Positions 27,420-36,482 of a stretch of DNA of 64,000 bases are shown piece after piece (positions within the stretch are counted from its first letter, which is position 1; every line of letters starts with the position of its first letter). Both the position numbers and the translations under genes were made by a program. The stretch is taken from contig CACMJS010000001.1 of assembly GCA_902614085.1 (NCBI GenBank), forward strand, positions 235,127 through 299,126. Direction: 5' to 3'. The notes beneath the pieces were generated by a model that was given only the letters and a program-made list of their open reading frames with translations, did not search any database and was not told where the DNA came from. Source of the DNA: an uncultured Alphaproteobacteria bacterium (GTDB lineage: Bacteria; Pseudomonadota; Alphaproteobacteria; HIMB59; GCA-002718135).

Positions 27420-29633
27420 TTATATATGTAATTGTTCCCAATTTGAATAATCATTTAATACAATGTCCTTACCTTTATTGTTGTAATAAATCCATCTACC
27501 TGAAAAATCTTTAGGATTAGTATTGGTTACTATGCCTCCAATAAAGCCTTTATGTTTATTGATATATTTTTGAAGACCATCACTTTTTTCTTTTGAATCC
27601 GTAATTGTTCTTCCACTTTTAGTATCAAAAAGTCCAATTTTATTGTTTTTGAATAATACAATAAAATCAACATAAAATGGTTTAGTCTCATTGTTTATTT
27701 CATATGGTATGGCAAAAAAAGTACCATCACTTTCACCATTTTTAAACCACCAAACAATTTCTTTAGATTTTTCTAATAAATTTATAAATGCTTTTTCTGG
27801 TTTCCATCGATTATCATAATAAAATGGTTGCATTGCAGATTTAACTGCTTGTAGCTCTTCATGGTTTTGGTTAAAATTTAATAATTCAGGTATTTCCCAT
27901 TCTGAAATTTTCTGTAGTTTATTTTTTTTCTCTTTAGTAACTGAAATGTATTTTTCTTTAGCAATATCAATTGTATTAATAAAGTGATTCACATTGGCTT
28001 CGCTTAAAATTATACTAATAATTTCTAAAAATTTATATTGATAATCCATATTAAGTTTTAAATTAAAAAAATTATATATTGCCTCTTTTAATCTTCCTAT
28101 AGAGCGTTCCTCTGGATAAAATGGAGATAGTTGATTTTTAATAAAAAAATCAAATAGTTTCTGTAAATCATTTTCATTTTTTGTATTAAATTGGAAATTA
28201 CCAGTTATTTTAGTCTCATTTAAGCTGTCTAAATCTTCACTTTTAAAGTCAGATATAATTGTTTGATTAAATTTTTGATTTTTAATCTTAATTCTTTTTT
28301 CTAATGAATAGTCACAAGCCACATCTAGAAATATTTTAACAAATTTTGAACTTAAACGAGTTTTTTCTCTTTGACGAAACTGATAAACAGAAATAAGTTT
28401 AATTGATTTATATTTATTTATTCTTTTACTTGAATAAATATTGATGTAATCTCTTGCAATATCTTCTTTTACTTCAATATTCGATAAATTTGTAAAAACA
28501 AATCCGTGGTTTAATAGTTCAATTTTATAATGTCCTAATTCTGGTTCGGGCATTCTCATTATTCGACCAACAGTTTGAACAGAAAAAGTTAAACTTTTCC
28601 AATCTCTAAAAAGCACTAATATTTGTGCTCGTGGACAATCCCAACCTAGAGCTATTGCCTGTTTGAAAATTAATACTTCTGTTTTATTATTATTGATAGA
28701 AATATTTTCTAAATTTTCTTTTTGTTCAGATAAATAAAAAGATAATTTTCCATTTTCTTTTGTAATGCTGTACTCATCTCTGAGAATTTTTGTTACTTCT
28801 TGTTTTATTAATTCATCTTGCTTAGTTTTTTTATCAGGTAACTGAATTAGTAAAAGAGGATTAACATCAATTTTATTTTTCTCATAATTTTTTTTTAACT
28901 CTAATCTTTTATTCAATGCTTCTTTTAAAACAATTGCATCAGTCCCTTCTGATAAAGTGGAGTTAATTTTATTATTCATTAAAGCATTTTTTAAATTTGG
29001 ATTAAGAATAATTGATTTTTTTATCATCCCATCAATCTTAACATCTTCTAATTTAACACTAACAATTTCATCTGGATTTAAAGTTATAGGGGTTGCCGAA
29101 ACTTCTATTGTAAGTTTTGGATTAATGTCAGTAATTAAATTTTTTGAAATATCACTTGTTGCATGATGATGACTTTCATCTATGATTAAAATTATATCAT
29201 TACCTTCATCAATTGTGTTTTCAATTATTTTACCTAAATAAAAATCTTTTTCATTTTCTTTAACTATGGTGTTTTTGTTTTTTTTATTAATACTCTCCCA
29301 ATTTAAAAACAAAATTTCATTTTCAGGTATGTGCCTTTCAATCAAATCTTCAAATGTAGAGCAATTTAAAGCTTTTGATTTTTCATAATATTTTTCTAAT
29401 TTTTCTTTGCTTTGTAAATGCAAACTTCTAGGAGCTGTCCAAATAAATGAGAGAGGATTTTTTATATTTCTACTACTAACTAATTGTTTTAAAAACTCTG
29501 CAGTTACAATAGTTTTTCCAGACCCCGTAGGAGATTTAAATACTAATTTTCCCTGACCGCTCTGCTCAAGTAACTCTTCACTTCTAGATACAAGTTTTTT
29601 TATAGCTTTGTTTTGATAATTTTTAAGCTGCAT
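27420..29633 (-). CDS. Type III restriction enzyme, Res subunit
   Basis: A 737-residue superfamily 2 helicase-nuclease. Walker A SPTGSGKT is at residues 34-41, the DEAD-like box appears as DESHHH near 153, and motif VI QTVGRIMRMPEPE lies mid-protein. The C-terminal PD-(D/E)xK-type nuclease region is visible as YVDFIVLF then FDTKSG near residue 670. Res needs Mod for target recognition and translocates or slides between two inversely oriented sites before cutting. It starts 9 nt downstream of mod. All motifs look intact, so the system is probably active. Confidence 0.92.
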   Translation of the reverse strand: MQLKNYQNKAIKKLVSRSEELLEQSGQGKLVFKSPTGSGKTIVTAEFLKQLVSSRNIKNPLSFIWTAPRSLHLQSKEKLEKYYEKSKALNCSTFEDLIERHIPENEILFLNWESINKKNKNTIVKENEKDFYLGKIIENTIDEGNDIILIIDESHHHATSDISKNLITDINPKLTIEVSATPITLNPDEIVSVKLEDVKIDGMIKKSIILNPNLKNALMNNKINSTLSEGTDAIVLKEALNKRLELKKNYEKNKIDVNPLLLIQLPDKKTKQDELIKQEVTKILRDEYSITKENGKLSFYLSEQKENLENISINNNKTEVLIFKQAIALGWDCPRAQILVLFRDWKSLTFSVQTVGRIMRMPEPELGHYKIELLNHGFVFTNLSNIEVKEDIARDYINIYSSKRINKYKSIKLISVYQFRQREKTRLSSKFVKIFLDVACDYSLEKRIKIKNQKFNQTIISDFKSEDLDSLNETKITGNFQFNTKNENDLQKLFDFFIKNQLSPFYPEERSIGRLKEAIYNFFNLKLNMDYQYKFLEIISIILSEANVNHFINTIDIAKEKYISVTKEKKNKLQKISEWEIPELLNFNQNHEELQAVKSAMQPFYYDNRWKPEKAFINLLEKSKEIVWWFKNGESDGTFFAIPYEINNETKPFYVDFIVLFKNNKIGLFDTKSGRTITDSKEKSDGLQKYINKHKGFIGGIVTNTNPKDFSGRWIYYNNKGKDIVLNDYSNWEQLHI

Positions 29634-29642
29634 TAAATAACC

Positions 29643-31331
29643 TTATCTATTAAATATTTTATTGTAAGCTCTTAATATTGCATCAGGCAATGGTAAAATA
29701 TTTATCTTTTTACTAAAAACATCAAATTCTTCCTCAAAATCATCCTCACCTAGTGAAAAAATATAAATATTAAATTTGCCATCTATTTTATAGATTTCTT
29801 TTTTAAAATTTTCTATTTCTTGATGGTTGTAAATAATACCCATATAGCCCTCTTTGTTTCCATAGATACTGAAATCTTTATTCTCTTTAATTTTATTAAA
29901 TTTTCCTTCTTTAATACAAAGCATATCCTTTATTTCAGATAAGAGTAATTTTTTATTTTTGTCTGTAATACTTGATGGACAAAAAATTGTTTTAAAATAA
30001 CTAAGATTGCCACCTAAACCTTTATGAAATTTCTTGTCTCTAATTCCTTTGTATCCTTTTATTAATTTACTTATCCTTTTGTAACAAATATCTTCTGCTA
30101 CACCTAAACCATCATTATTATTATCTTCATTATTTGTGCATAGTATAAATTTTCTATTTCCATTATCATTTTTATTTAACTCTAAAACTGCGTGACCAGT
30201 TGTTCCAGAACCTGCAAAAAAATCTAAAATAATACTGTTGTTTTTATCATGCAAAACAGCCTTAATACAATCCATCACTGCATATAAAGATTTTGGAAAT
30301 GGAAAATTTCCTTTAATTATATTATTTAAAAGTTTGGTGCCAAAAGTATTGGCACTATATTTTTTATCTGTCCAAACAGTTTTCCATCTATAATTCTTTT
30401 TAATTCTAAAAATAGAAATTTCATTTTTTATATTTTTACAAATAAGTTCTTCAGCAATTTCCTCAACTGAGTCTCTCTTGAATCTCCATTTTCTTTCTAC
30501 ACCGTCATTGTCAATTGGATAGACAGCTATAACGCCATCTTTAAGAATGATATTGGATTTTTTTGGATGAAAATCATTATCACAAACATCTCCAAAACCT
30601 ATAATTTTGTTGTTTTTAACAAATATAGGATAAAACATTGTTTTTGTGGAACTTCTTTTAGAAGTAGGCTTACCCCAATCTCTAAATGCTCTAGGTTTGT
30701 TGTCTTCACTTTCTTTTTTTGAAATATAAACTCCTTTCTTAGGATATACAAAATAAGCAAATTCATTTGTGTATGAAAAATTATCACCCTGAATGCCACC
30801 AGGATTATGAATTATTGATACACAAACAACAGTTTTTTCAAAAAAAATTTCTCTTAATAACAAGCCTAAATTTTCTTGTTCATTTTTATCAATTGTGCAA
30901 ATTAAAACCCCATCAGGCTTTAAAAGATTTTTTGCTATACTTAATCTTTTATACATAAATGATAACCATTTACTGTGTCTGTACGGGTCTTCTTTATCTA
31001 CAAAGTCGTTATTATATTTCCAATCTTTTTTTCCATTATTATAAGGTGGGTCTGCATATATAATGTCTATTTTTTTATAATGAGTATAATTTAAACAAGA
31101 AAGAGAGTGGAAGTTATCCCCTTCTATTAGAAGATTTATTGGTTTATTTTTATCTACCAATATTTTTTTTTTAGAATCTTCTTTCAGCAAAGGAATATTA
31201 GAAGTACACTTATCAATTACTTCTTCTCTTTTGTTTTCCCAATTAAGACCGAATTTTTTTCTCTTTTTTAATTGAATGATTTCTTTAATTAATTCATCTT
31301 TGCTAAAATTTAGATATTTTTTACTCATCAT
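29643..31331 (-). CDS. Type III DNA methyltransferase, Mod subunit
   Basis: A 562-residue beta-class adenine methyltransferase: catalytic motif IV DPPY at residues 94-97 precedes the SAM-binding motif DFFAGSGTTGHAV near residue 370. The region between them would hold the target-recognition domain. Mod methylates one strand of the recognition site and gives the Mod-Res complex its specificity. The gene starts 7 nt after the integrase gene ends and 9 nt before res, so the three probably share a transcript. The recognition sequence cannot be predicted here. Confidence 0.93.
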   Translation of the reverse strand: MMSKKYLNFSKDELIKEIIQLKKRKKFGLNWENKREEVIDKCTSNIPLLKEDSKKKILVDKNKPINLLIEGDNFHSLSCLNYTHYKKIDIIYADPPYNNGKKDWKYNNDFVDKEDPYRHSKWLSFMYKRLSIAKNLLKPDGVLICTIDKNEQENLGLLLREIFFEKTVVCVSIIHNPGGIQGDNFSYTNEFAYFVYPKKGVYISKKESEDNKPRAFRDWGKPTSKRSSTKTMFYPIFVKNNKIIGFGDVCDNDFHPKKSNIILKDGVIAVYPIDNDGVERKWRFKRDSVEEIAEELICKNIKNEISIFRIKKNYRWKTVWTDKKYSANTFGTKLLNNIIKGNFPFPKSLYAVMDCIKAVLHDKNNSIILDFFAGSGTTGHAVLELNKNDNGNRKFILCTNNEDNNNDGLGVAEDICYKRISKLIKGYKGIRDKKFHKGLGGNLSYFKTIFCPSSITDKNKKLLLSEIKDMLCIKEGKFNKIKENKDFSIYGNKEGYMGIIYNHQEIENFKKEIYKIDGKFNIYIFSLGEDDFEEEFDVFSKKINILPLPDAILRAYNKIFNR

Positions 31332-31338
31332 ATTATTT

Positions 31339-32283
31339 TTATAATTTTTTTAATACATCTTCAGCTTTCAAATGTGTATACCTAAAAAGCATTCTTACAT
31401 CTTTATGTCCAGAAATTAAGGCTACTTCAGGAATACTTAATCCTTTTTCAAACAACTGTGAGATAGCTTCATGACGTAAATCATGGAAGTGTAAGTCTTT
31501 AATATTAGCTTTATTTTTTAATCTTTCCCAAGCTAGTCTAACAGCATTTGCAGACATAGAAAAAGGAAGTTTCGTTTCATGTAAAATATATTTAGCTCTC
31601 TTTGTCAGAGGAATTATTCGTTGATGACCGTTCTTTGTTATGGGTATTAATAGAGTATCTGTTTTGATGTGTTCTTTTTTTATATTTAAAATTTCACCAC
31701 GTCTCATGCCAGTTTCAATTGCTATTTCAATTATATTTCTAAGAGTGTTATGAGAATAGTTTCCTTTAACTAAATAATTATATTCATATTCAGTTAATCT
31801 TCTTTCCCTTTTTTGAAAAACCTTTGGTTTAGTTAAATTATTACAAGGATTATCAATTTCATAACCCCATTCTCTCTTTAAAATATTAAAGAAGTGTCTA
31901 ATTAAATTTAGTTCTCTTAGAAATGTAGATGCCTTAACCTTTTCTAATCTTATATCTCTATATTCAGATAAGTGTTTAGTTGAAATCTGATTTATAGGTA
32001 AGTTAGAAAAAGAAGTTCTTAAAAAATTATTAAAACAATACCTCTCAAATTCATAACCTCTTTTTTTTATTGAAATATTATTAATATATTTTTCAATTAG
32101 TTTTCTTGTTATTGGAAATTTTTGTGGTCTATATTTTATAGCACATCTTTGAAGCTCTATCTCTTTCTCCTTTCCCCATTGCAATGCATCTTTTTTATTA
32201 ATAAATGTTTTACTAGTTGCACCATAATTTCTAATTCTTACTTGGACTTGCCATTTATTATTTCTTCTACGTAGTGTTGCCAT
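31339..32283 (-). CDS. Tyrosine recombinase / site-specific integrase
   Basis: A 314-residue phage-type integrase. The N-terminal part is an arm-binding-like segment (MATLRRRNNKWQVQVRIRNYG), then a SAM-like core-binding domain, then the catalytic domain with the first arginine in TGMRRGEI (~191), HDLRH with H267 and R270, GHKDV with H293, and the nucleophile Tyr302 in FRYTH. A strong AAGGAG ribosome-binding site at 32291-32296 precedes the ATG. It lies just inside attR and is transcribed inward; mod and res follow on the same strand. Confidence 0.95.
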   Translation of the reverse strand: MATLRRRNNKWQVQVRIRNYGATSKTFINKKDALQWGKEKEIELQRCAIKYRPQKFPITRKLIEKYINNISIKKRGYEFERYCFNNFLRTSFSNLPINQISTKHLSEYRDIRLEKVKASTFLRELNLIRHFFNILKREWGYEIDNPCNNLTKPKVFQKRERRLTEYEYNYLVKGNYSHNTLRNIIEIAIETGMRRGEILNIKKEHIKTDTLLIPITKNGHQRIIPLTKRAKYILHETKLPFSMSANAVRLAWERLKNKANIKDLHFHDLRHEAISQLFEKGLSIPEVALISGHKDVRMLFRYTHLKAEDVLKKL

Positions 32284-32294
32284 TTGATATCTCC

Positions 32295-32313
32295 TTGTGA
32301 CACTGTTGTGACA
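32295..32313 (+). repeat. Putative integrase arm-binding repeat, right end
   Basis: TTGTGACACTGTTGTGACA matches the left-end repeat at 22020-22038 in 16 of 19 bases and again holds two TTGTGAC copies with starts 11 bp apart. It lies 56 bp inside attR. It also overlaps the integrase Shine-Dalgarno by two bases, so integrase binding here could affect its own expression. Confidence 0.6.
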
Positions 32314-32349
32314 AAGAGAAAATGTGTGGGAGAAATTGTTTATGTGCGG

Positions 32350-32370
32350 GGTTTAATCAGCAATTAAACC
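32350..32370. repeat. Inverted repeat touching the attR boundary
   Basis: GGTTTAAT (32350-32357) and ATTAAACC (32363-32370) form a perfect 8-bp inverted repeat with a 5-nt spacer. The last base is also the first base of the 51-bp att repeat. It may be part of the integrase core site in the circular form. Confidence 0.5.
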
Positions 32371-32420
32371 AACCTTGCCAAGGTTGAAGTCGAGGGTTCG
32401 AATCCCTTCGCCCGCTCCAA
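32370..32420 (+). repeat. attR: 51-bp copy of the tRNA-Gly 3' part
   Basis: An exact copy of 21903-21953 containing the anticodon stem-loop, T arm and 3' acceptor strand, but no 5' half, so it is not a tRNA gene. It marks the right end of the island. Non-island coding sequence resumes at 32549; the 128 bases between hold no gene or terminator that I can see. Confidence 0.95.
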
Positions 32421-32548
32421 CGTTTCTGAAGTTATCTTTATTTCCGTGTGTTCTAAATTAATTTTTTAGCAAATTATTTTGCAATTTCAGCATCACTATT
32501 ATAACCTTTTTTGTTATTGATATTTTATATATATAAAAAATTAAATTT

Positions 32549-33355
32549 ATGTTCATAAACAAGAATATTGAAGCTGAAAAAATAAAAAAGAATTTAAAAA
32601 ATAAATCTGTAAAAAAAACACCAGTTTCTGGAATATTTAGAATTGAAATAAACAATATACACTTTGACATGCTGGTTATAAATAGTGATGATACTTCAAT
32701 ATCACGAAGGTTTTGGGATGATAATTATTCAGACTTTGCATTAGATAAGTGGTGTGATTGGTCCAAAGAAGAAGGTGTCTACATAGATGTTGGGGCACAC
32801 ACTGGTTTATACACAGTAGCAGCGTTAGTTAGTAACAATAAAAATCATCTTATATCAATTGAGCCTTTCACTCTTAATTATCATAGAATTATTACAAATT
32901 TACGATTAAATAATTTTAATAATAAAAATGCCTCTTTATTCAATTTTGCAGTATCAGATAATGATAAGATGGTTAAGTTTGATATAAAGACATCTCAATA
33001 CTGGTCATATTTATCCAAAGGTGGCAAAATCGGGATTGAGGGCATAAATACAAAAGCAATCAAGCTTGATAGTCTAAAATTTTCAAATAATAAAATTAAT
33101 TTAAAAGGATTAAAAATCGACACAGAAGGTGAAGATTTAAATGTTATCTTTGGTGCAGAAAAAATGATTGAAAATTTTTTGCCCAAAATTATTATTGAAT
33201 GTCGAAAACATAACATCTTAGATATTTTGAAATATTTATCTAAATTTGGTTATAATAATATTTATGATGAGTATGGAAATAGTCCAGGTAGTAAAAAATT
33301 AACTGAGTTTAACGAAGGAGAAAATATTAAAGATTTATTCTTTGAAAAAAATTAG
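32549..33355 (+). CDS. FkbM-family SAM-dependent methyltransferase
   Basis: A 268-residue methyltransferase. The SAM-binding DVGAHTG loop is at residues 80-86, followed by the acidic SIEPF strand end, and the family's LKIDTEGEDLNVIFGAEKMI segment is clear in the C-terminal half. FkbM-family enzymes O-methylate hydroxyl groups on sugars, polyketides or glycans; the substrate here is unknown. It opens the modification cluster right of the island. It converges on the next methyltransferase with 14 nt between the stops. Confidence 0.88.
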   Translation: MFINKNIEAEKIKKNLKNKSVKKTPVSGIFRIEINNIHFDMLVINSDDTSISRRFWDDNYSDFALDKWCDWSKEEGVYIDVGAHTGLYTVAALVSNNKNHLISIEPFTLNYHRIITNLRLNNFNNKNASLFNFAVSDNDKMVKFDIKTSQYWSYLSKGGKIGIEGINTKAIKLDSLKFSNNKINLKGLKIDTEGEDLNVIFGAEKMIENFLPKIIIECRKHNILDILKYLSKFGYNNIYDEYGNSPGSKKLTEFNEGENIKDLFFEKN

Positions 33356-33369
33356 ATTTATATTTTTTA

Positions 33370-33957
33370 TTACTCATTAAAATTTACATATTGATTAACT
33401 TCAGGGTATTTAGCTTTAAATTCTAAAAATATTTTTTTCCACTCTTCCTCAGTCTTTAGACACAAATGAATGTTATTACCATCATCGAAAAATTTTGTAG
33501 CAGGTATAGTTGCTATAACCACAAATATAAATTTATTTGATAATTTGAACAAATTATCTATGAACTGTAGAACGTCGCTTTCTGGAATATGCTCTATAAC
33601 ATCAGTACAAATTAAACCATCAAATTTCCTTACTGGATAGACTGAGAATTCTTTAACCCCAGGATCATATAGATAAACATCCTCTAATTCCCAACAATCT
33701 AGTAAGTTACGATACTCTTGATGATTAATTTTAAATTTATTTTTATATAAAAATCCTTTACCACATCCAAAATCCAATAATGAGCGGCATTTATTAATTT
33801 TAATAATTTCTTTAATTTCTAAAATCCATCTTGATAAGGAATAACCCAAAAATGTACTTTCGCCAGGTTTTCTTTTATTACCTTTTTTTATTCCATTTTC
33901 ATGAAATAACTTATACTTTTCAATAACTTCATAATAATACTCAGAATATTTGTTCAT
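33370..33957 (-). CDS. Class I SAM-dependent methyltransferase
   Basis: A 195-residue methyltransferase. SAM motif I is DFGCGKG at residues 62-68, and a CTDVIEHIPE segment matches the family's motif IV region where the substrate approaches. The family resembles small methyltransferases in surface-glycan clusters, but the acceptor is unknown. It is divergent from the next gene (65 nt between starts). Confidence 0.78.
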   Translation of the reverse strand: MNKYSEYYYEVIEKYKLFHENGIKKGNKRKPGESTFLGYSLSRWILEIKEIIKINKCRSLLDFGCGKGFLYKNKFKINHQEYRNLLDCWELEDVYLYDPGVKEFSVYPVRKFDGLICTDVIEHIPESDVLQFIDNLFKLSNKFIFVVIATIPATKFFDDGNNIHLCLKTEEEWKKIFLEFKAKYPEVNQYVNFNE

Positions 33958-34022
33958 TGCTATTTACTTTAATATATTAAATTTATTATAGATATAAAAT
34001 TAATTAATAAATATTAAATACT

Positions 34023-34871
34023 ATGACTTTTAATCCAGTTGCCGCTTTAAATGTTATTGAGTGTAGGAATATTATTTCAAATAACAATCCAAAAGCAGTT
34101 GATTTAGGCTCTCAAACTTCTTCAATTAACGATATTTTTGTTAAAAATTTAGTGGATAATAATAAGACAATAAACAGCATTCAAAAAAAAAATTTAATTA
34201 ACCTATCAAATTCTCAATCTTTTACTACAGAAGATTATTTCAATTCAGTTGGGTTTAAAGAATATAAATCTATTGATATTAATGGTGCATATAATAGCTT
34301 ACAATTTGATCTTAATAAAAATATTTTGGAAACATATAGTTATAATGAAAAATATGATCTTGTTATAAATAATGGAACAGGAGAGCATGTTTTCAATCAA
34401 TATGCATTATTTTTAAATTTTCATAATTTGACAAAATTAAATGGCATAATGTTAAACATACTGCCTTTTATAGATTGGATAAATCATGGTTTTTATAATT
34501 TTAATCCTATTTTTTTTGCCGATTTAGCAGCATCAAATAATTATGAAATTATTAAGATTTCTCTAGCAAATAGAAATGGGTTTGAACTAAAACTGAATGA
34601 TGAAAACCTCTCAATATTATTTGAGCAAATTAAACCTAATAGAAATGATTCTAAGTTTGAAAAAATGATTGATATTGCAAAAACTAAATTAGGAAGAAAC
34701 ATACTTCTTGTTGTAATAACTCGTAAACTATCTGACAAAATATTTAAAATACCCTTACAAGGAAAATATTTAAGTGATGTATCAAATTTTAAAACAGATT
34801 ATAATTCTCAGGAAAGTGGAAGTGCAATGGCAGCAAATCAAATTGCTGATAACAACAAAAGGAATAATTAA
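34023..34871 (+). CDS. Methyltransferase-like protein of a glycan/modification cluster
   Basis: A 282-residue protein with a class I methyltransferase-like layout: VDLGSQTSSIND where motif I is expected, YKSIDINGAY as the acidic second strand, and DLVINNGTGEHVFNQY near the active site. The glycine-poor motif I is unusual, so SAM binding is likely but not certain. It is placed among other modification genes. The C-terminus ends in a low-complexity polar tail. It converges on the 2OG oxygenase gene with 2 nt between the stops. Confidence 0.6.
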   Translation: MTFNPVAALNVIECRNIISNNNPKAVDLGSQTSSINDIFVKNLVDNNKTINSIQKKNLINLSNSQSFTTEDYFNSVGFKEYKSIDINGAYNSLQFDLNKNILETYSYNEKYDLVINNGTGEHVFNQYALFLNFHNLTKLNGIMLNILPFIDWINHGFYNFNPIFFADLAASNNYEIIKISLANRNGFELKLNDENLSILFEQIKPNRNDSKFEKMIDIAKTKLGRNILLVVITRKLSDKIFKIPLQGKYLSDVSNFKTDYNSQESGSAMAANQIADNNKRNN

Positions 34872-34873
34872 GA

Positions 34874-35635
34874 TTACTTTTCTAAAAAATTTCTGTAATT
34901 AAATAATTCAAAATTAAATTCACCAATAATATTTATATATTTTCTATAAAAATTTGTTTTACTTCTCTTTGTTACTCCATGAATTGAATATGGAGAGTTT
35001 AAAAACATTACTAATCTATTTTGTTTATATTCTATCTCCTCAATGAGATTTACATTTTCTTCTCTGACTCTAGATTTTCCATAAAAACTTGGCTTACCTT
35101 TAAAATCATAAGTGGTAAGGTTTCCACCCTCTGAGTCGTCATCTACATCTTTCATATACAAAAGAGCAGCATAAAATTCTACAGGATTATCTAAATGTGG
35201 TTCGATAACAGAGGTATCCCCACTTGTAGGTGTGTTTATTACAAACTGACAATCTAAGTTAAAATGATTGTTTTTTTCAAACCTTACTCCAATATTATCT
35301 TTTGTAAACAACCTTTCTTTTTCAACTTTATAAATTTTTTTTATTGAGTCACCAAAAATATCATAAAATTCTTCAAGAAAATTATAACTAGTATGAAATT
35401 TTATAAACTCCTTCCACTCATCTGGTATTTCTTTATCTCCAAGGCTATTCAAAGCATTATATCTATAGGCAAAATTCTCTTTATATTCATTATTGCCAAT
35501 TATTTTTTCAGGCTTTGGAAAACTACTACTTAACTTTTTATAAATATCTATAGGCAAAGCATCATCAATAATTACATAGGGAAATTTATCAAATCTAAAT
35601 TTGATATTTTTTTTATTTTGGAGAACACTGTACAT
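34874..35635 (-). CDS. 2-oxoglutarate/Fe(II)-dependent oxygenase
   Basis: A 253-residue double-stranded beta-helix oxygenase. Iron ligands are visible as H-x-D in EPHLDNP and a distal histidine in SPYSIHGVT, with YAALLYMKDVDDDSEGG between them, the prolyl-hydroxylase-like pattern. Such enzymes hydroxylate amino acids, peptides or sugar-linked groups; the substrate is unknown. It lies among methyltransferase and glycosyltransferase-like genes and is divergent from the following gene (76 nt). Confidence 0.82.
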   Translation of the reverse strand: MYSVLQNKKNIKFRFDKFPYVIIDDALPIDIYKKLSSSFPKPEKIIGNNEYKENFAYRYNALNSLGDKEIPDEWKEFIKFHTSYNFLEEFYDIFGDSIKKIYKVEKERLFTKDNIGVRFEKNNHFNLDCQFVINTPTSGDTSVIEPHLDNPVEFYAALLYMKDVDDDSEGGNLTTYDFKGKPSFYGKSRVREENVNLIEEIEYKQNRLVMFLNSPYSIHGVTKRSKTNFYRKYINIIGEFNFELFNYRNFLEK

Positions 35636-35711
35636 AAAAATTATTTTATTTTAATATGAAAATAACAGAAAAAATTATAATTATAAATATTAAATTATCT
35701 TATACTTTTTA

Positions 35712-36473
35712 ATGGAAAAACCTATTGTTATTTATACAGATCATAGCATTAACAAAACTCTATGCTACAACTTTGCTAAGGGATCAAATTCACTTTTATG
35801 TCACGTAAATAATTTTAAAGATTTTAATAAAACAATTGCCACATATGGTGTTCTTAGAGGTACTCTTGAGGTTATCAGGAAATCTAAAAATTATTATTAT
35901 ATGGATCATGGTTATTTCAATCAATCAAAAAGGTCTTTTGAGAAGAATCGTACTAGTGTAATTAACTTAGATGGATATTTCAGAATAGTTTATAATAACT
36001 TTATTCATAATGGTGTAGGTAAATATCCAGACGATAGATTAAAAAAGCTTAACCTTGAAATACTTGAACAAAAGAAAAATGGAAGTTATATTATTTTGTC
36101 TGAACCTTCTGACGCAATGAAAAACGTTTATAACGTTCCTACTTGGACAGAAGATACAATAAAACTAGTAAAAAGATATACAGATAGAAAAATTATTTTG
36201 CATAATAAATTTTCTAAAGAACCTTTAAAAATTTTATTAAAAGATGCATGGGCTTTTATTAGTTTACAATCTACAGCAGGATTTATGGCAATGTTAAATG
36301 GTGTTCCTTCATATTTTACTGATGCATCACTTAAAAATATAAGTAAAATTGAAGATATTGAACGCCCCGTAATTGACTACAATATATTTAATAGTTTAGC
36401 TTATGGTCAATGGACACTTAAAGAAATGGAAACTGGTGAGGCTTGGGAAACCATTTCTAAAAATAAAGTTTAA
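35712..36473 (+). CDS. Possible glycosyltransferase or capsule-type glycan protein
   Basis: A 253-residue protein. YGVLRGTLEVI, YYYMDHGYFNQS and the C-terminal AFISLQSTAGFMAMLNGVPS segment resemble a GT-B-like nucleotide-sugar enzyme as seen in capsule synthesis proteins and some phages. The exact family is not certain and no catalytic residues can be named. A role in building or modifying surface glycans is inferred from neighbours. It converges on the next oxygenase gene with 9 nt between. Confidence 0.5.
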   Translation: MEKPIVIYTDHSINKTLCYNFAKGSNSLLCHVNNFKDFNKTIATYGVLRGTLEVIRKSKNYYYMDHGYFNQSKRSFEKNRTSVINLDGYFRIVYNNFIHNGVGKYPDDRLKKLNLEILEQKKNGSYIILSEPSDAMKNVYNVPTWTEDTIKLVKRYTDRKIILHNKFSKEPLKILLKDAWAFISLQSTAGFMAMLNGVPSYFTDASLKNISKIEDIERPVIDYNIFNSLAYGQWTLKEMETGEAWETISKNKV

Positions 36474-36482
36474 GAAAATTGT

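Larger units (their letters stand above)
21903..32420. mobile_element. Integrative genomic island in tRNA-Gly (about 10.5 kb)
   Basis: The element is bounded by the 51-bp att repeats and carries an integrase gene (31339-32283). Its other content is a type III restriction-modification pair (27420-31331), a polymerase-like protein (23787-25079) and four proteins I do not recognise (22334-23698, 25124-27355). No capsid, tail, terminase, relaxase or conjugation genes are visible, so it is not a complete prophage or conjugative element. Cargo points to host defence and possibly a new system. No excisionase gene is recognisable; mobility is inferred. Confidence 0.92.

Noticed and set aside
32370..32420. 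A second tRNA-Gly gene
   Set aside because: Only the 3' part is present; no 5' acceptor strand or D arm, so it is an attachment-site copy.
21903..32420. Complete prophage
   Set aside because: Integrase only; no terminase, portal, capsid, tail or lysis genes.
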